From contig NZ_FOVM01000005.1 of assembly GCF_900115155.1 (NCBI RefSeq), positions 186,001 to 250,000 of the forward strand: a stretch of DNA of 64,000 bases. The letters are read 5' to 3'. Below are positions 57,379-64,000 of the stretch, in pieces. Both the position numbers and the translations under genes were made by a program. The stretch is from Mycetocola miduiensis. Lineage in GTDB: Bacteria > Actinomycetota > Actinomycetes > Actinomycetales > Microbacteriaceae. The notes under the pieces were generated by a model. The model had not been told where the DNA came from and did no database searches. It saw only the letters and a list, made by a program, of their open reading frames with translations. Each line of letters opens with the position of its first letter. The first letter of the stretch is position 1.

Positions 57379-58143
57379 TCAGGCCTTCATCATCAGATCG
57401 CCGCGCATGACCTTGTGCGGCGCTGCCTGTGCCACCGGTTTCACGGTGATCGAATCAAGGTTGATGTGCGCGGGCAGTTCGACGGCGTGAACGATGGTCT
57501 CGGCGATGTCCTCAGCGCTGAGCGGATTGCGGACGTCGTCGTACACGGCATCCGCTTTCGCCTGGTCACCGCCGAACCGGACCAGTGAGAATTCCTCCGT
57601 GTGCACCATGCCCGGAGCGACCTCGATCACCCGGATCGGCTCGCCGGCCAGTTCAAGCCGGAGAACCTGCAGCAGTGCCCGCTGGGCGAACTTCGCCGCG
57701 TTGTAGCCACCGCCGCCCTCGTACGCCACCGTGCCGGCGATCGACGTAATGCCGACGATCGACGCGGCATCCGCCTGGCGCAGAATTGGCAGCAGGGCTG
57801 AGATGACTCGTTTCGTCCCGAGCACGTTGATGTCGAACATGCGGGCCCAGTCGTCGGGGTCTCCTGCTTCGACCGAGTGCATGCCGAACGCGCCACCGGC
57901 GTTACAGATGAGGGCGTTCGCCCCGCCGGATGCCGCGACGACGTCCCGCAGGGCGTCGACGTCGGCCTGCACTGTCAGGTCGGCGGTGACCACCTGCGCT
58001 CCGGTCTCAGCGGCGAGCGCTTCCAGCCTGTCCGCCCGCCGAGCGACGCCGACCACGTCCCAGCCTCGCGACCGGAACAGCCGCACGGTTGCGGCTCCGA
58101 TCCCTGAGCTCGCTCCGGTCACGATTACGCGTTGTGCACTCAT
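57379..58143 (-). CDS. SDR-family oxidoreductase
   Basis: A 254-residue short-chain dehydrogenase. The cofactor motif is VTGASSGIGAATVRLF, the structural LICNAGGAF is present, the catalytic Ser is in VGITSIAG and the YxxxK is YNAAK. The N-terminal Arg after the Gly motif region (GVARRADRLEAL) suggests NADP. Similar to YdfG-like 3-hydroxy acid dehydrogenases. Divergent from metY across a 129-base region. Confidence 0.94.
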   Translation of the reverse strand: MSAQRVIVTGASSGIGAATVRLFRSRGWDVVGVARRADRLEALAAETGAQVVTADLTVQADVDALRDVVAASGGANALICNAGGAFGMHSVEAGDPDDWARMFDINVLGTKRVISALLPILRQADAASIVGITSIAGTVAYEGGGGYNAAKFAQRALLQVLRLELAGEPIRVIEVAPGMVHTEEFSLVRFGGDQAKADAVYDDVRNPLSAEDIAETIVHAVELPAHINLDSITVKPVAQAAPHKVMRGDLMMKA

Positions 58144-58188
58144 GGCTTCAGCCTAGGGCGACGCCATTACGTTCTATTGCGAACGGCG

Positions 58189-58217
58189 TTGTCTCGCTTT
58201 CGCTCTGTGCCTAGTCT
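58189..58217 (+). promoter_or_regulatory. Promoter of metY
   Basis: TTGTCT (58189-58194), a 17-base spacer, and TAGTCT (58212-58217): the best sigma-70-type match in this window. Transcription should begin near 58224, giving a ~50-base leader with GAGGGGG before the ATG at 58273. An imperfect dyad with CGTTC/GAACG (58170-58174 and 58181-58185) lies against the -35 box and could be an operator, but no regulator is known. Confidence 0.65.
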
Positions 58218-58272
58218 CGAAGGAACGAGCATCCGTTATCTTCCACCCGATTGAGAAAACGAGGGGGCTATC

Positions 58273-59598
58273 ATGGCCGATTCCAACCCCGCCTGGCAGT
58301 TCGAAACCAAGCAAATCCACTCGGGCGCCGCCCCGGACCCGACCACCAAGGCGCGCGCGACCCCGATCTACCAGACGACCAGTTACGTGTTCGACAGCGC
58401 AGACCACGCAAAGAACCTCTTCGCGCTTGCCGAGTTCGGCAACATCTACACCCGCATCCAGAACCCGACCCAGGCCGTCGTCGAGGAGCGCATCGCCGCG
58501 CTCGAAGGGGGCACCGGCGCCCTCCTGCTCGCGTCCGGCCAGGCCGCGTCGACCTTCTCGATCCTCAACATCGCGCAGGCCGGCGACCACATCGTCTCGT
58601 CGTCGTCGATCTACGGCGGCACGTACAACCTGTTCAAGTACACGCTCGCGAAGCTCGGAATCGAGACGACGTTCGTCGAAGACCAGGATGACGCCGACGA
58701 GTGGCACCGGGCGATCCGTCCGAACACGAAGGCGTTCTTCGCCGAGACCATCGGCAACCCGCGCATCAACATCCTCGACGTCTCGCTGGTGTCGAGCATC
58801 GCCCACGAAGCCGGCATCCCGCTCATCGTCGACAACACGATTGCGACCCCGTACCTGATCCGCCCGTTCGAGCACGGCGCAGACATCATCGTTCACTCCG
58901 CGACGAAGTTCCTCGGCGGTCACGGCACTGTCATCGGCGGTGTGATCGTCGACGGCGGCACCTTCGAGTGGTCGAAGAACGTCGAGAAGTTCCCCGGCCT
59001 TACCGAGCCCGATCCGTCGTACCATGGCGCGAGCTACACGACAGCGGTGGGTGACGCGCTCGCCTACATCATCAAGGCTCGGGTGCAGTTGCTCCGTGAC
59101 CTCGGATCGGCGATCGCCCCGGCGAGCGCCTGGCAGCTCATCCAGGGCATCGAAACCCTGTCGCTCCGGATCGAACGCCACGTGCAGAACGCGCAGGAGA
59201 TCGCCGAGTGGCTCGACGCCCACCCCGACATCGCAAGCGTCAACTACTCGGGGCTTCCGTCGAGCCCCTGGTATGCGGCCGCCAACAAGTACGCCCCCAA
59301 GGGTGTCGGCGCCGTGCTGTCGTTCGAGCTCAAGGGCGGCGTCGACGCCGGACGTGAACTCGTGAACACGCTGAGTCTGTTCTCCCACCTCGCCAACATC
59401 GGCGATGTGCGTTCACTCGTCATCCACCCGGCGTCGACGACACACTCGCAACTGACCCCGGAGCAGCAGCTCACAACGGGTGTCACACCCGGGCTGGTAC
59501 GCCTCTCCGTCGGTCTCGAGAACGTCGCCGACCTCAAGGCCGACCTCGAACAGGGACTCGCAGCAGCGCGCGCGGTGGTCGTCGCCGCCCGCGGCTAG
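58273..59598 (+). CDS. metY: O-acetylhomoserine sulfhydrylase
   Basis: A 441-residue Cys/Met-metabolism PLP enzyme that makes homocysteine from O-acetylhomoserine and sulfide. The PLP lysine is in VHSATKFLGGHGTVIGG; YTRIQNPTQAVVEERIAALE and GGTGALLLASGQAA are typical. Its length (~440) fits MetY rather than MetB (~390). MetX, which makes its substrate, is encoded 1.2 kb downstream. The cysteine/sulfide supply is linked to cysK-cysE elsewhere in the window. A GNRA-loop terminator follows the stop. Confidence 0.96.
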   Translation: MADSNPAWQFETKQIHSGAAPDPTTKARATPIYQTTSYVFDSADHAKNLFALAEFGNIYTRIQNPTQAVVEERIAALEGGTGALLLASGQAASTFSILNIAQAGDHIVSSSSIYGGTYNLFKYTLAKLGIETTFVEDQDDADEWHRAIRPNTKAFFAETIGNPRINILDVSLVSSIAHEAGIPLIVDNTIATPYLIRPFEHGADIIVHSATKFLGGHGTVIGGVIVDGGTFEWSKNVEKFPGLTEPDPSYHGASYTTAVGDALAYIIKARVQLLRDLGSAIAPASAWQLIQGIETLSLRIERHVQNAQEIAEWLDAHPDIASVNYSGLPSSPWYAAANKYAPKGVGAVLSFELKGGVDAGRELVNTLSLFSHLANIGDVRSLVIHPASTTHSQLTPEQQLTTGVTPGLVRLSVGLENVADLKADLEQGLAAARAVVVAARG

Positions 59599-59608
59599 CT
59601 GTCACTCT

Positions 59609-59645
59609 CCTGTGGCGGTCCCGCAAGGGGCCGCCACAGGTGTTT
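59609..59645 (+). terminator. Intrinsic terminator after metY
   Basis: A 14-bp stem (arms 59609-59622 and 59627-59640, one G-T pair) with a GCAA tetraloop, followed by TGTTTT. It starts 11 bases after the metY stop and lies before the MpaB-family gene, so metY is likely a single-gene transcript. Confidence 0.85.
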
Positions 59646-59653
59646 TCGCGGGT

Positions 59654-59659
59654 TACCCT
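59654..59659 (+). promoter_or_regulatory. -10 box of the MpaB-family gene (leaderless type)
   Basis: TACCCT, six bases before the ATG of the MpaB-family gene, just after the metY terminator. No Shine-Dalgarno is present. Confidence 0.4.
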
Positions 59660-59665
59660 CGGTGG

Positions 59666-60571
59666 ATGAGTACGCTCACCGACGTGTGGCGGTCCCACCT
59701 TCTCAGCACCCTGTCCGGTTCCAGCGACGGCAGACCGCGCTGGGTGGACCGCATCGAGGAGGGCTCTGACGCGGGCTTCTTCGGCCCCGGTTCCGCCTCA
59801 TGGGCCGTGCACGGCGGACTCGCGACCATGGTCGCCGGCATCCGTGCTCTCCTCCTGCAGACGCTTCACCCGGGTGCGATGGCCGGCGTCCACGACTGGT
59901 CGAGGTACCGCGAGGATCCCCTCGGCCGTCTGTCCGGGACCATCCAGTGGCTCGTCACCGTCACATTCGCCGACACGGCGACTGCCCGCCGTGAATCCGC
60001 CCGGGTCGGAACCTTTCATCAGCGAGTCGCCGGTACGTACACCGACACGACCGGCGCCATCCATCCGTATTCCGCTGGCGACCCGAACCTGCTGTCCTGG
60101 GTGCACATCGTCTTCACCGATTCGTTCCTCGCCTGCCACACGCTCTGGGGTGACCCCATCCCGGGTGGCGCCGACGCCTACGTCCGAGAATGGGCGCAGG
60201 CGGGCGAACTCGTCGGGGTCGTCGACCCTCCGCGGTCGGCGGCCGAACTCACCGACGCCCTCGACGCGTACCGGCGTGACGGCATCCTGCAATACGACGA
60301 GCGAGTCGCCGAGGCTGTGCGTTTCATCCGCAACCCTCCGCTTCGCCGGTCGATCATGCCCGCGTACCGCGTGATGTTCGCCGGTGCTGTCGCATCTATC
60401 CCGCGGGAGTATCGGGAGCTGCTCGGGCTGCGCCGTTCCCGGCTTCCTGTGATAGCCGCGACGGGTCTGGTGCTCGGCGCCGTCCGTCGGATCCTCGGCT
60501 CGTCGTCCACCTCGGAGGATGCCGCACGCAGGCGCATCGCCCGGCTGGCCGAGCCGGCATCCTCTCGCTGA
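59666..60571 (+). CDS. MpaB-family (DUF2236) oxygenase-like protein
   Basis: A 301-residue protein of the MpaB/rubber oxygenase-like family (DUF2236). Visible marks are AVHGGLATMVAGIRALLLQT with LHPGAMAGVHDWSRY, and LLSWVHIVFTDSF. Fungal and bacterial relatives include a mycophenolic acid cleavage oxygenase and latex-clearing oxygenases, some binding heme through histidine; here His residues lie in LHP, VHDW and WVH. Its substrate is unknown. Position between metY and metX may be chance. The open frame extends upstream into metY, but ATG 59666 is clearly preferred. Confidence 0.88.
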   Translation: MSTLTDVWRSHLLSTLSGSSDGRPRWVDRIEEGSDAGFFGPGSASWAVHGGLATMVAGIRALLLQTLHPGAMAGVHDWSRYREDPLGRLSGTIQWLVTVTFADTATARRESARVGTFHQRVAGTYTDTTGAIHPYSAGDPNLLSWVHIVFTDSFLACHTLWGDPIPGGADAYVREWAQAGELVGVVDPPRSAAELTDALDAYRRDGILQYDERVAEAVRFIRNPPLRRSIMPAYRVMFAGAVASIPREYRELLGLRRSRLPVIAATGLVLGAVRRILGSSSTSEDAARRRIARLAEPASSR

Positions 60572-60781
60572 CGCGTGCGACCGGCTGGATGGGCGCTTGC
60601 TCGGTCACCAATGGTTGTTGAAGTCGCTGCTCGGTCGCGAATGGATGAAGATTCCGCCCGCGAGCAACCCGTCCCGACCGAGCAACGGGTACCCCGCCTC
60701 CACCCGCGCCCAACATTCCGAGGCAACCGAGCCCGTCGTAACACTGCCCACCGGGCGTGCAGGAGCCGACACAATGGATGC

Positions 60782-62014
60782 ATGGACTGGCAGACCCCCG
60801 AAGACACGGTTCCGTCCAGCTTCATCACCGAGGAGCTGGCCAGGCAGGTGCTCGGTAAACCCCCGGCGACGGGCGCCTGGCGCGACGGCGACCCCGCCGG
60901 CGAGCGCCTGTTCGCGGACCTCGGCGCTTTCGACTTCGAATCGGGCGGCCACCTTCCCCACGTCCGTCTCGCCTATGAGACCCTCGGCACGCTCAATCCC
61001 GAGAAGGACAACGCCGTCCTCATCACCCATGCCCTCACCGGTGACAGTCATGTGACCGGCGACGCCGGCCGCGGTCACGCGACCGCCGGCTGGTGGAGCA
61101 GCATCGTCGGCCCGGGCCTCGCCATCGATACCGACGTGTGGTTCGTCGTCACACCCAACATGCTCGGCGGCTGCCAGGGCTCCACCGGCCCCGCGTCGTT
61201 CGCCCCCGACGGGTACGAGTGGGCGACACGGTTCCCGTACACGACCATCCGAGATCAGGTCCGAGCTCAGGTACAGTTCGCAGACCTGCTCGGCATCGAC
61301 CGCTGGGCCGCTGTCGTCGGCGGGTCCGTCGGCGGCATGCACGCCCTGGAATGGGCGGTCGGCTACCCCGACCGGGTCGAGCGGCTCGCGGTCCTCGCCG
61401 CTCCCCCGCACACCACCGCTGACCAGGTCGCGCTCAACTCGGTACAGATCGAAGCAATCCGGATGGACCCGCTGTTCGCCGGCGGTCACTATTACGACGC
61501 CCAGGACGGCAACGGCCCGCACCGTGGGCTTGCCCTCGCGCGGCGGATGGCGCTGCTCAACTACCGCAGCCCGTCGGAGCTCAACGCCCGGTTCGGCCGC
61601 ACCTGGCAATCGGCGATCAGCCCCCTCGGCGACGGCGGCAAGTACGCCATCGAGTCGTACATCGACTTCCACGGCAACAAGTTCACCCGTCGGTTCGACG
61701 CCAACAGTTACATCACGCTCGTCGAGGCCATGAACTCCCACGACATCGGGCGCGGCAGGGGCGGAATCGACGCGGCGCTTGCCCGCGTGAGCGCCGCAAC
61801 CCTCGTCCTCGGCATCGATTCAGACCGGTTGTTCCCGCTGGAGGGGCAGGAGACGATCGCGCGAGGCATCCGTTCGAACATCGACGGCGACGTTCCCGCC
61901 GTCATCACCTCGGACTTCGGCCACGACGGCTTCCTGATCGAAGCGGATGCCGTGAGTGCGCACCTGAGGCGGTTGCTCGACACCGCAGACCGGCGAGCCG
62001 CCTGGGTCTCCTGA
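60782..62014 (+). CDS. metX: Homoserine O-acetyltransferase
   Basis: A 410-residue alpha/beta-hydrolase-fold enzyme that acetylates homoserine with acetyl-CoA, first step of methionine synthesis by direct sulfhydrylation. The nucleophile is the Ser in VVGGSVGGMHALEWAVGYPD; acid and base are in LGIDSDRLFPLEGQE and DFGHDGFLIE. The start is ATG 60782 (MDWQTPEDT). The AGGAG upstream is 16 bases away, rather far, and two out-of-frame ATGs lie between, so the start may be inefficient or leaderless. Works with MetY on homoserine from Hom. Confidence 0.95.
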   Translation: MDWQTPEDTVPSSFITEELARQVLGKPPATGAWRDGDPAGERLFADLGAFDFESGGHLPHVRLAYETLGTLNPEKDNAVLITHALTGDSHVTGDAGRGHATAGWWSSIVGPGLAIDTDVWFVVTPNMLGGCQGSTGPASFAPDGYEWATRFPYTTIRDQVRAQVQFADLLGIDRWAAVVGGSVGGMHALEWAVGYPDRVERLAVLAAPPHTTADQVALNSVQIEAIRMDPLFAGGHYYDAQDGNGPHRGLALARRMALLNYRSPSELNARFGRTWQSAISPLGDGGKYAIESYIDFHGNKFTRRFDANSYITLVEAMNSHDIGRGRGGIDAALARVSAATLVLGIDSDRLFPLEGQETIARGIRSNIDGDVPAVITSDFGHDGFLIEADAVSAHLRRLLDTADRRAAWVS

Positions 62015-62039
62015 CCTCAGGAACCCTAGACTTCTCGAC

Positions 62040-62090
62040 ATGATCGGCTGTGGCGACGACTCGGGCTGCGGCCTGCGGGGAACGTCATGA
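62040..62090 (+). CDS. Possible 16-codon leaderless leader ORF before the histidine kinase
   Basis: ATG at 62040 opens 16 codons (MIGCGDDSGCGLRGTS) and stops with TGA at 62088-62090, overlapping the ATG of the histidine kinase by four bases (ATGA). A TAGACT -10 box (62027-62032) lies seven bases upstream, so the transcript would begin at this ATG. It would thus be the first ribosome-entry point for the kinase gene, which itself has no clear Shine-Dalgarno. The peptide has no recognised function. It could be chance. Confidence 0.45.
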   Translation: MIGCGDDSGCGLRGTS

Positions 62091-63283
62091 GCCCGTCCCG
62101 TCTGAGTGCGGAGGAGCGGGACCGGTTCTCCTGGCAGCTGGCGAGGCTTCTGTACCGCACGACCCGGCTGTTCGGGGTCACCGGCGCCGCCGTCGCCGCG
62201 ATCTGCATCTGGTTGCCGGGAGCGATGACCCTCTCGAACGCCGTCGCCTGCTCGAGCCTCCTCGCCGCGCTGACCGCGACCCAGCTCCTGATGACCCACC
62301 GCCCGCATCCGCTCTGGATGGTCCTCGCCTTCTCGCTCGGGCTCTCGCTGATCGCCGGTATCTACATGCCGGCGAATGGGCAGCTCAACATCGCCACGAC
62401 TGGCGCCATCTCCGCCATCGGCGCGTGGGGAATCGGCTCAATGGCCACCATTCTGGTGTCGTCGTGGGGCCAGGTGCTCGTCCTCCTCGGCGCACTCGCC
62501 TCTACCATCGCCTACATCCTCCTGCTCACCCGCGCCAGCGAACCCCGAACCGGTTCCATACTTCTCTCCATCGTCACGGGCTGGGCGATCTCGACCCTGT
62601 TCGGCATCTGGCTCCGGTCGAGTTTCCCGCGCGTGATGCGGAGGGTTTCGAGCATCGGCCGGGCACACAACGTCGAACGGCGTGCAAGCGAGACCGAGGC
62701 GCAACGGCACCGCGACGCGCGCCTGCTTCACGACACGGTCCTCGCAACCCTCACCCTCCTCGCCCACTCCGGAGTCGGCGTACCGGCGGAGTCCATGCGT
62801 GCCCAGGCCGAATCCGACGGGCTCCTCCTCAAACGGCTGCGCCTCGGCGAAACGCCGCAGCCCCGCTCATCCGGTGAATACACCCTGACCAACACCGCCG
62901 AGCTCTCGCTCGGTGGAACACTCGAAGCCCTCAAAGGGCGGTTCGGTTCGATGGGCCTCGACATCGAATGGCACGGATCAGGCCAGATCGGCCTGCCCGG
63001 AACGAAGCTTGAGGCGTTCATCCTCGCTCTGTCGGAATGCCTCGAGAATGTGCGACGGCACTCAGGCGTGAACGAAGCTCACGTCACCCTGAGCGACGAC
63101 GGTGAGATGGTTCGCGGGGTGGTGACGGATGCCGGCAGCGGCTTCGACCCGGCGACCGTCCCCGACGGAAAACTCGGCTTCGCCGACTCCGTCGTCGCGC
63201 GCGTTCGCGATGCGGGCGGGAGCGTCCGCGTCTTCAGCGCCCCGAGTGCGGGCACGACCGTCGTCCTGGAGATGCCGAAATGA
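62087..63283 (+). CDS. Sensor histidine kinase (NarL/DesK type)
   Basis: A 398-residue membrane kinase. About six hydrophobic helices (~25-185) are followed by a coiled linker and a HisKA_3-like dimerization region with the phosphoacceptor in RLLHDTVLATLTLLAH. The HATPase domain (~290-398) has an N-box SECLENVRRHSG and G-box DAGSGFDP and ends GTTVVLEMP. No response regulator gene is visible; it may lie beyond the right edge. The stop overlaps the next gene by four bases (ATGA). Confidence 0.88.
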   Translation: MSPSRLSAEERDRFSWQLARLLYRTTRLFGVTGAAVAAICIWLPGAMTLSNAVACSSLLAALTATQLLMTHRPHPLWMVLAFSLGLSLIAGIYMPANGQLNIATTGAISAIGAWGIGSMATILVSSWGQVLVLLGALASTIAYILLLTRASEPRTGSILLSIVTGWAISTLFGIWLRSSFPRVMRRVSSIGRAHNVERRASETEAQRHRDARLLHDTVLATLTLLAHSGVGVPAESMRAQAESDGLLLKRLRLGETPQPRSSGEYTLTNTAELSLGGTLEALKGRFGSMGLDIEWHGSGQIGLPGTKLEAFILALSECLENVRRHSGVNEAHVTLSDDGEMVRGVVTDAGSGFDPATVPDGKLGFADSVVARVRDAGGSVRVFSAPSAGTTVVLEMPK

Positions 63284-64000
63284 ACCGCGTGACCGAACGA
63301 CCCGACCGCGTCGCATCGGCACGGGCGACGCTGGGCACGAGCCAGCTGGGCACCTCACTGGCCGTCGCGGGCAGCATGGTGGTCCTGCACTCGTTCTTGC
63401 GGTTCCTGTTCTCCCTGGGCGACCTTCCGAATCCGCTGCTCAACGCGAGTTCCTGGCTGTTGCTCCTCGCGGCATCCGTTTTCTCGATCATCGCGGTGCG
63501 CGCAAGTGGTTACCTCCTCGGAAACCTCACCTTCTCCTTCCTTCTCGGCAGCCTCGCCGTCGTTGTCGCGCTCGACCTGGCCGCGGTGTGGCACGCAGGC
63601 AGCGACAACGTCTACCCGACCGCGGCGATCGCCGCGGGAGGTGTGCTCCTGGGTACCGTCACGCTGCGTTCGGTGCGCGACGTCGCCATCAGCTCAGGCG
63701 TCCTCGGAGCCGCCCTCGTCGTGACGTTCCTGAGCCGACCGGATGTCGATCCGCTCTACGTCGGGGCGGAAGTCCTGCTGACCACGCTCGCCGTGATGCC
63801 CCCGCTCATCGCGTGCATCCTCGTCGCGTCGTACCGCCGTATGGTGCTCATGGCCCTCGACCGCGTGCTCATCCAGAGCACCGTCATGGCGCCCGCATTC
63901 GGGGTGAGCATGCTCGAGTCTGAGGAACTCGCGCAGGTGGACCTCGAGGTCGAGCAGTTGTTCGACGACATCTCCTCCGGGCGCGAGCCCCTCCCCCTCG
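63280..64000 (+). CDS. Membrane protein, N-terminal part (runs off window end)
   Basis: An open frame from ATG 63280 to the window end, at least 240 residues and uninterrupted. It has ~7 hydrophobic segments (LAVAGSMVVLHSFLRFLF; WLLLLAASVFSIIAVRA; FLLGSLAVVVALDLAAVW and others), then from ~205 an acidic soluble segment (ESEELAQVDLEVEQLFDD). This layout recalls the membrane sensor half of the preceding histidine kinase, so it may be a second kinase of a tandem pair or a partner membrane protein. It overlaps the upstream kinase gene by four bases, so coupling is likely. Confidence 0.8.
   Translation, partial: MNRVTERPDRVASARATLGTSQLGTSLAVAGSMVVLHSFLRFLFSLGDLPNPLLNASSWLLLLAASVFSIIAVRASGYLLGNLTFSFLLGSLAVVVALDLAAVWHAGSDNVYPTAAIAAGGVLLGTVTLRSVRDVAISSGVLGAALVVTFLSRPDVDPLYVGAEVLLTTLAVMPPLIACILVASYRRMVLMALDRVLIQSTVMAPAFGVSMLESEELAQVDLEVEQLFDDISSGREPLPL

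Noticed and set aside
58144-58272. A SAM or other riboswitch before metY.
   Set aside because: The predicted leader is only ~50 bases after the promoter and shows no conserved riboswitch core or terminator.

Overview
The window is a 64 kb piece of chromosome from a high-GC Gram-positive bacterium, most likely an actinobacterium of the family Microbacteriaceae. This rests on high GC throughout, many GTG starts, promoter -10 boxes 6-7 bp before start codons (leaderless mRNAs), a Rho factor with a large hydrophilic N-terminal insertion, actinobacterial families (DUF3097, DUF4192, DUF2993/LmeA-like, EccC-type ATPase), an IdeR/DtxR-type iron box, and the order argS-lysA-hom-thrC-thrB-rho-prfA-prmC-sua5-wecA-atp. 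No insertion sequence, phage, CRISPR array or obvious genomic island was seen. Most of the window is conserved core chromosome.

Layout. 1-5.5 kb: end of alanine dehydrogenase, an orphan EccC/FtsK-type ATPase, a PP2C phosphatase and a DUF4192 protein. 5.6-10 kb: a TetR-controlled operon for a heterodimeric ABC exporter, with a perfect operator in its promoter. 10-13 kb: an aldo/keto reductase, two DNA alkylation repair genes (ogt, tag) and yaaA. 13-22.5 kb: the complete F1Fo ATP synthase operon, preceded by an AtpI-like gene, wecA and sua5. 22.6-28.7 kb: prmC, a cysK-cysE pair on the opposite strand, prfA and rho. 29-36.6 kb: thrB, thrC, hom, lysA, a DUF2993 protein and argS, i.e. the aspartate-family pathway. 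36.6-42.6 kb: a lipoprotein, tRNA-Arg(CCG), DUF4037 and DUF3097 proteins, and a TPM-domain protein with PspA (envelope stress).

42.7-58 kb is a mixed metabolic region: class I amidotransferase, arginase-like protein, a small HExxH protein, LLM flavin oxidoreductase, a second aldo/keto reductase, an iron-box-controlled SIP-domain protein, an AhpD-like protein, amidase, SRPBCC, GNAT, uracil-DNA glycosylase, peptidase S51, phosphoribosyltransferase, BenE transporter, Eis-like acetyltransferase, amino-acid permease, APH-like kinase and an SDR. 58.2-62 kb holds methionine synthesis genes metY and metX, with an MpaB-family gene between them. The right end has a NarL-type histidine kinase, preceded by a possible 16-codon leaderless leader ORF, and a membrane protein cut by the window edge.

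No convincing new multi-gene system was found. The most interesting signals are an over-represented 8-mer (GGCATCCG/CGGATGCC) across the window, stacked hairpins and a degenerate repeat between rho and thrB, the iron-box promoter of a stand-alone SIP protein, the leaderless leader ORF before the histidine kinase, and several orphan or altered enzymes. All functions are inferred from sequence alone.
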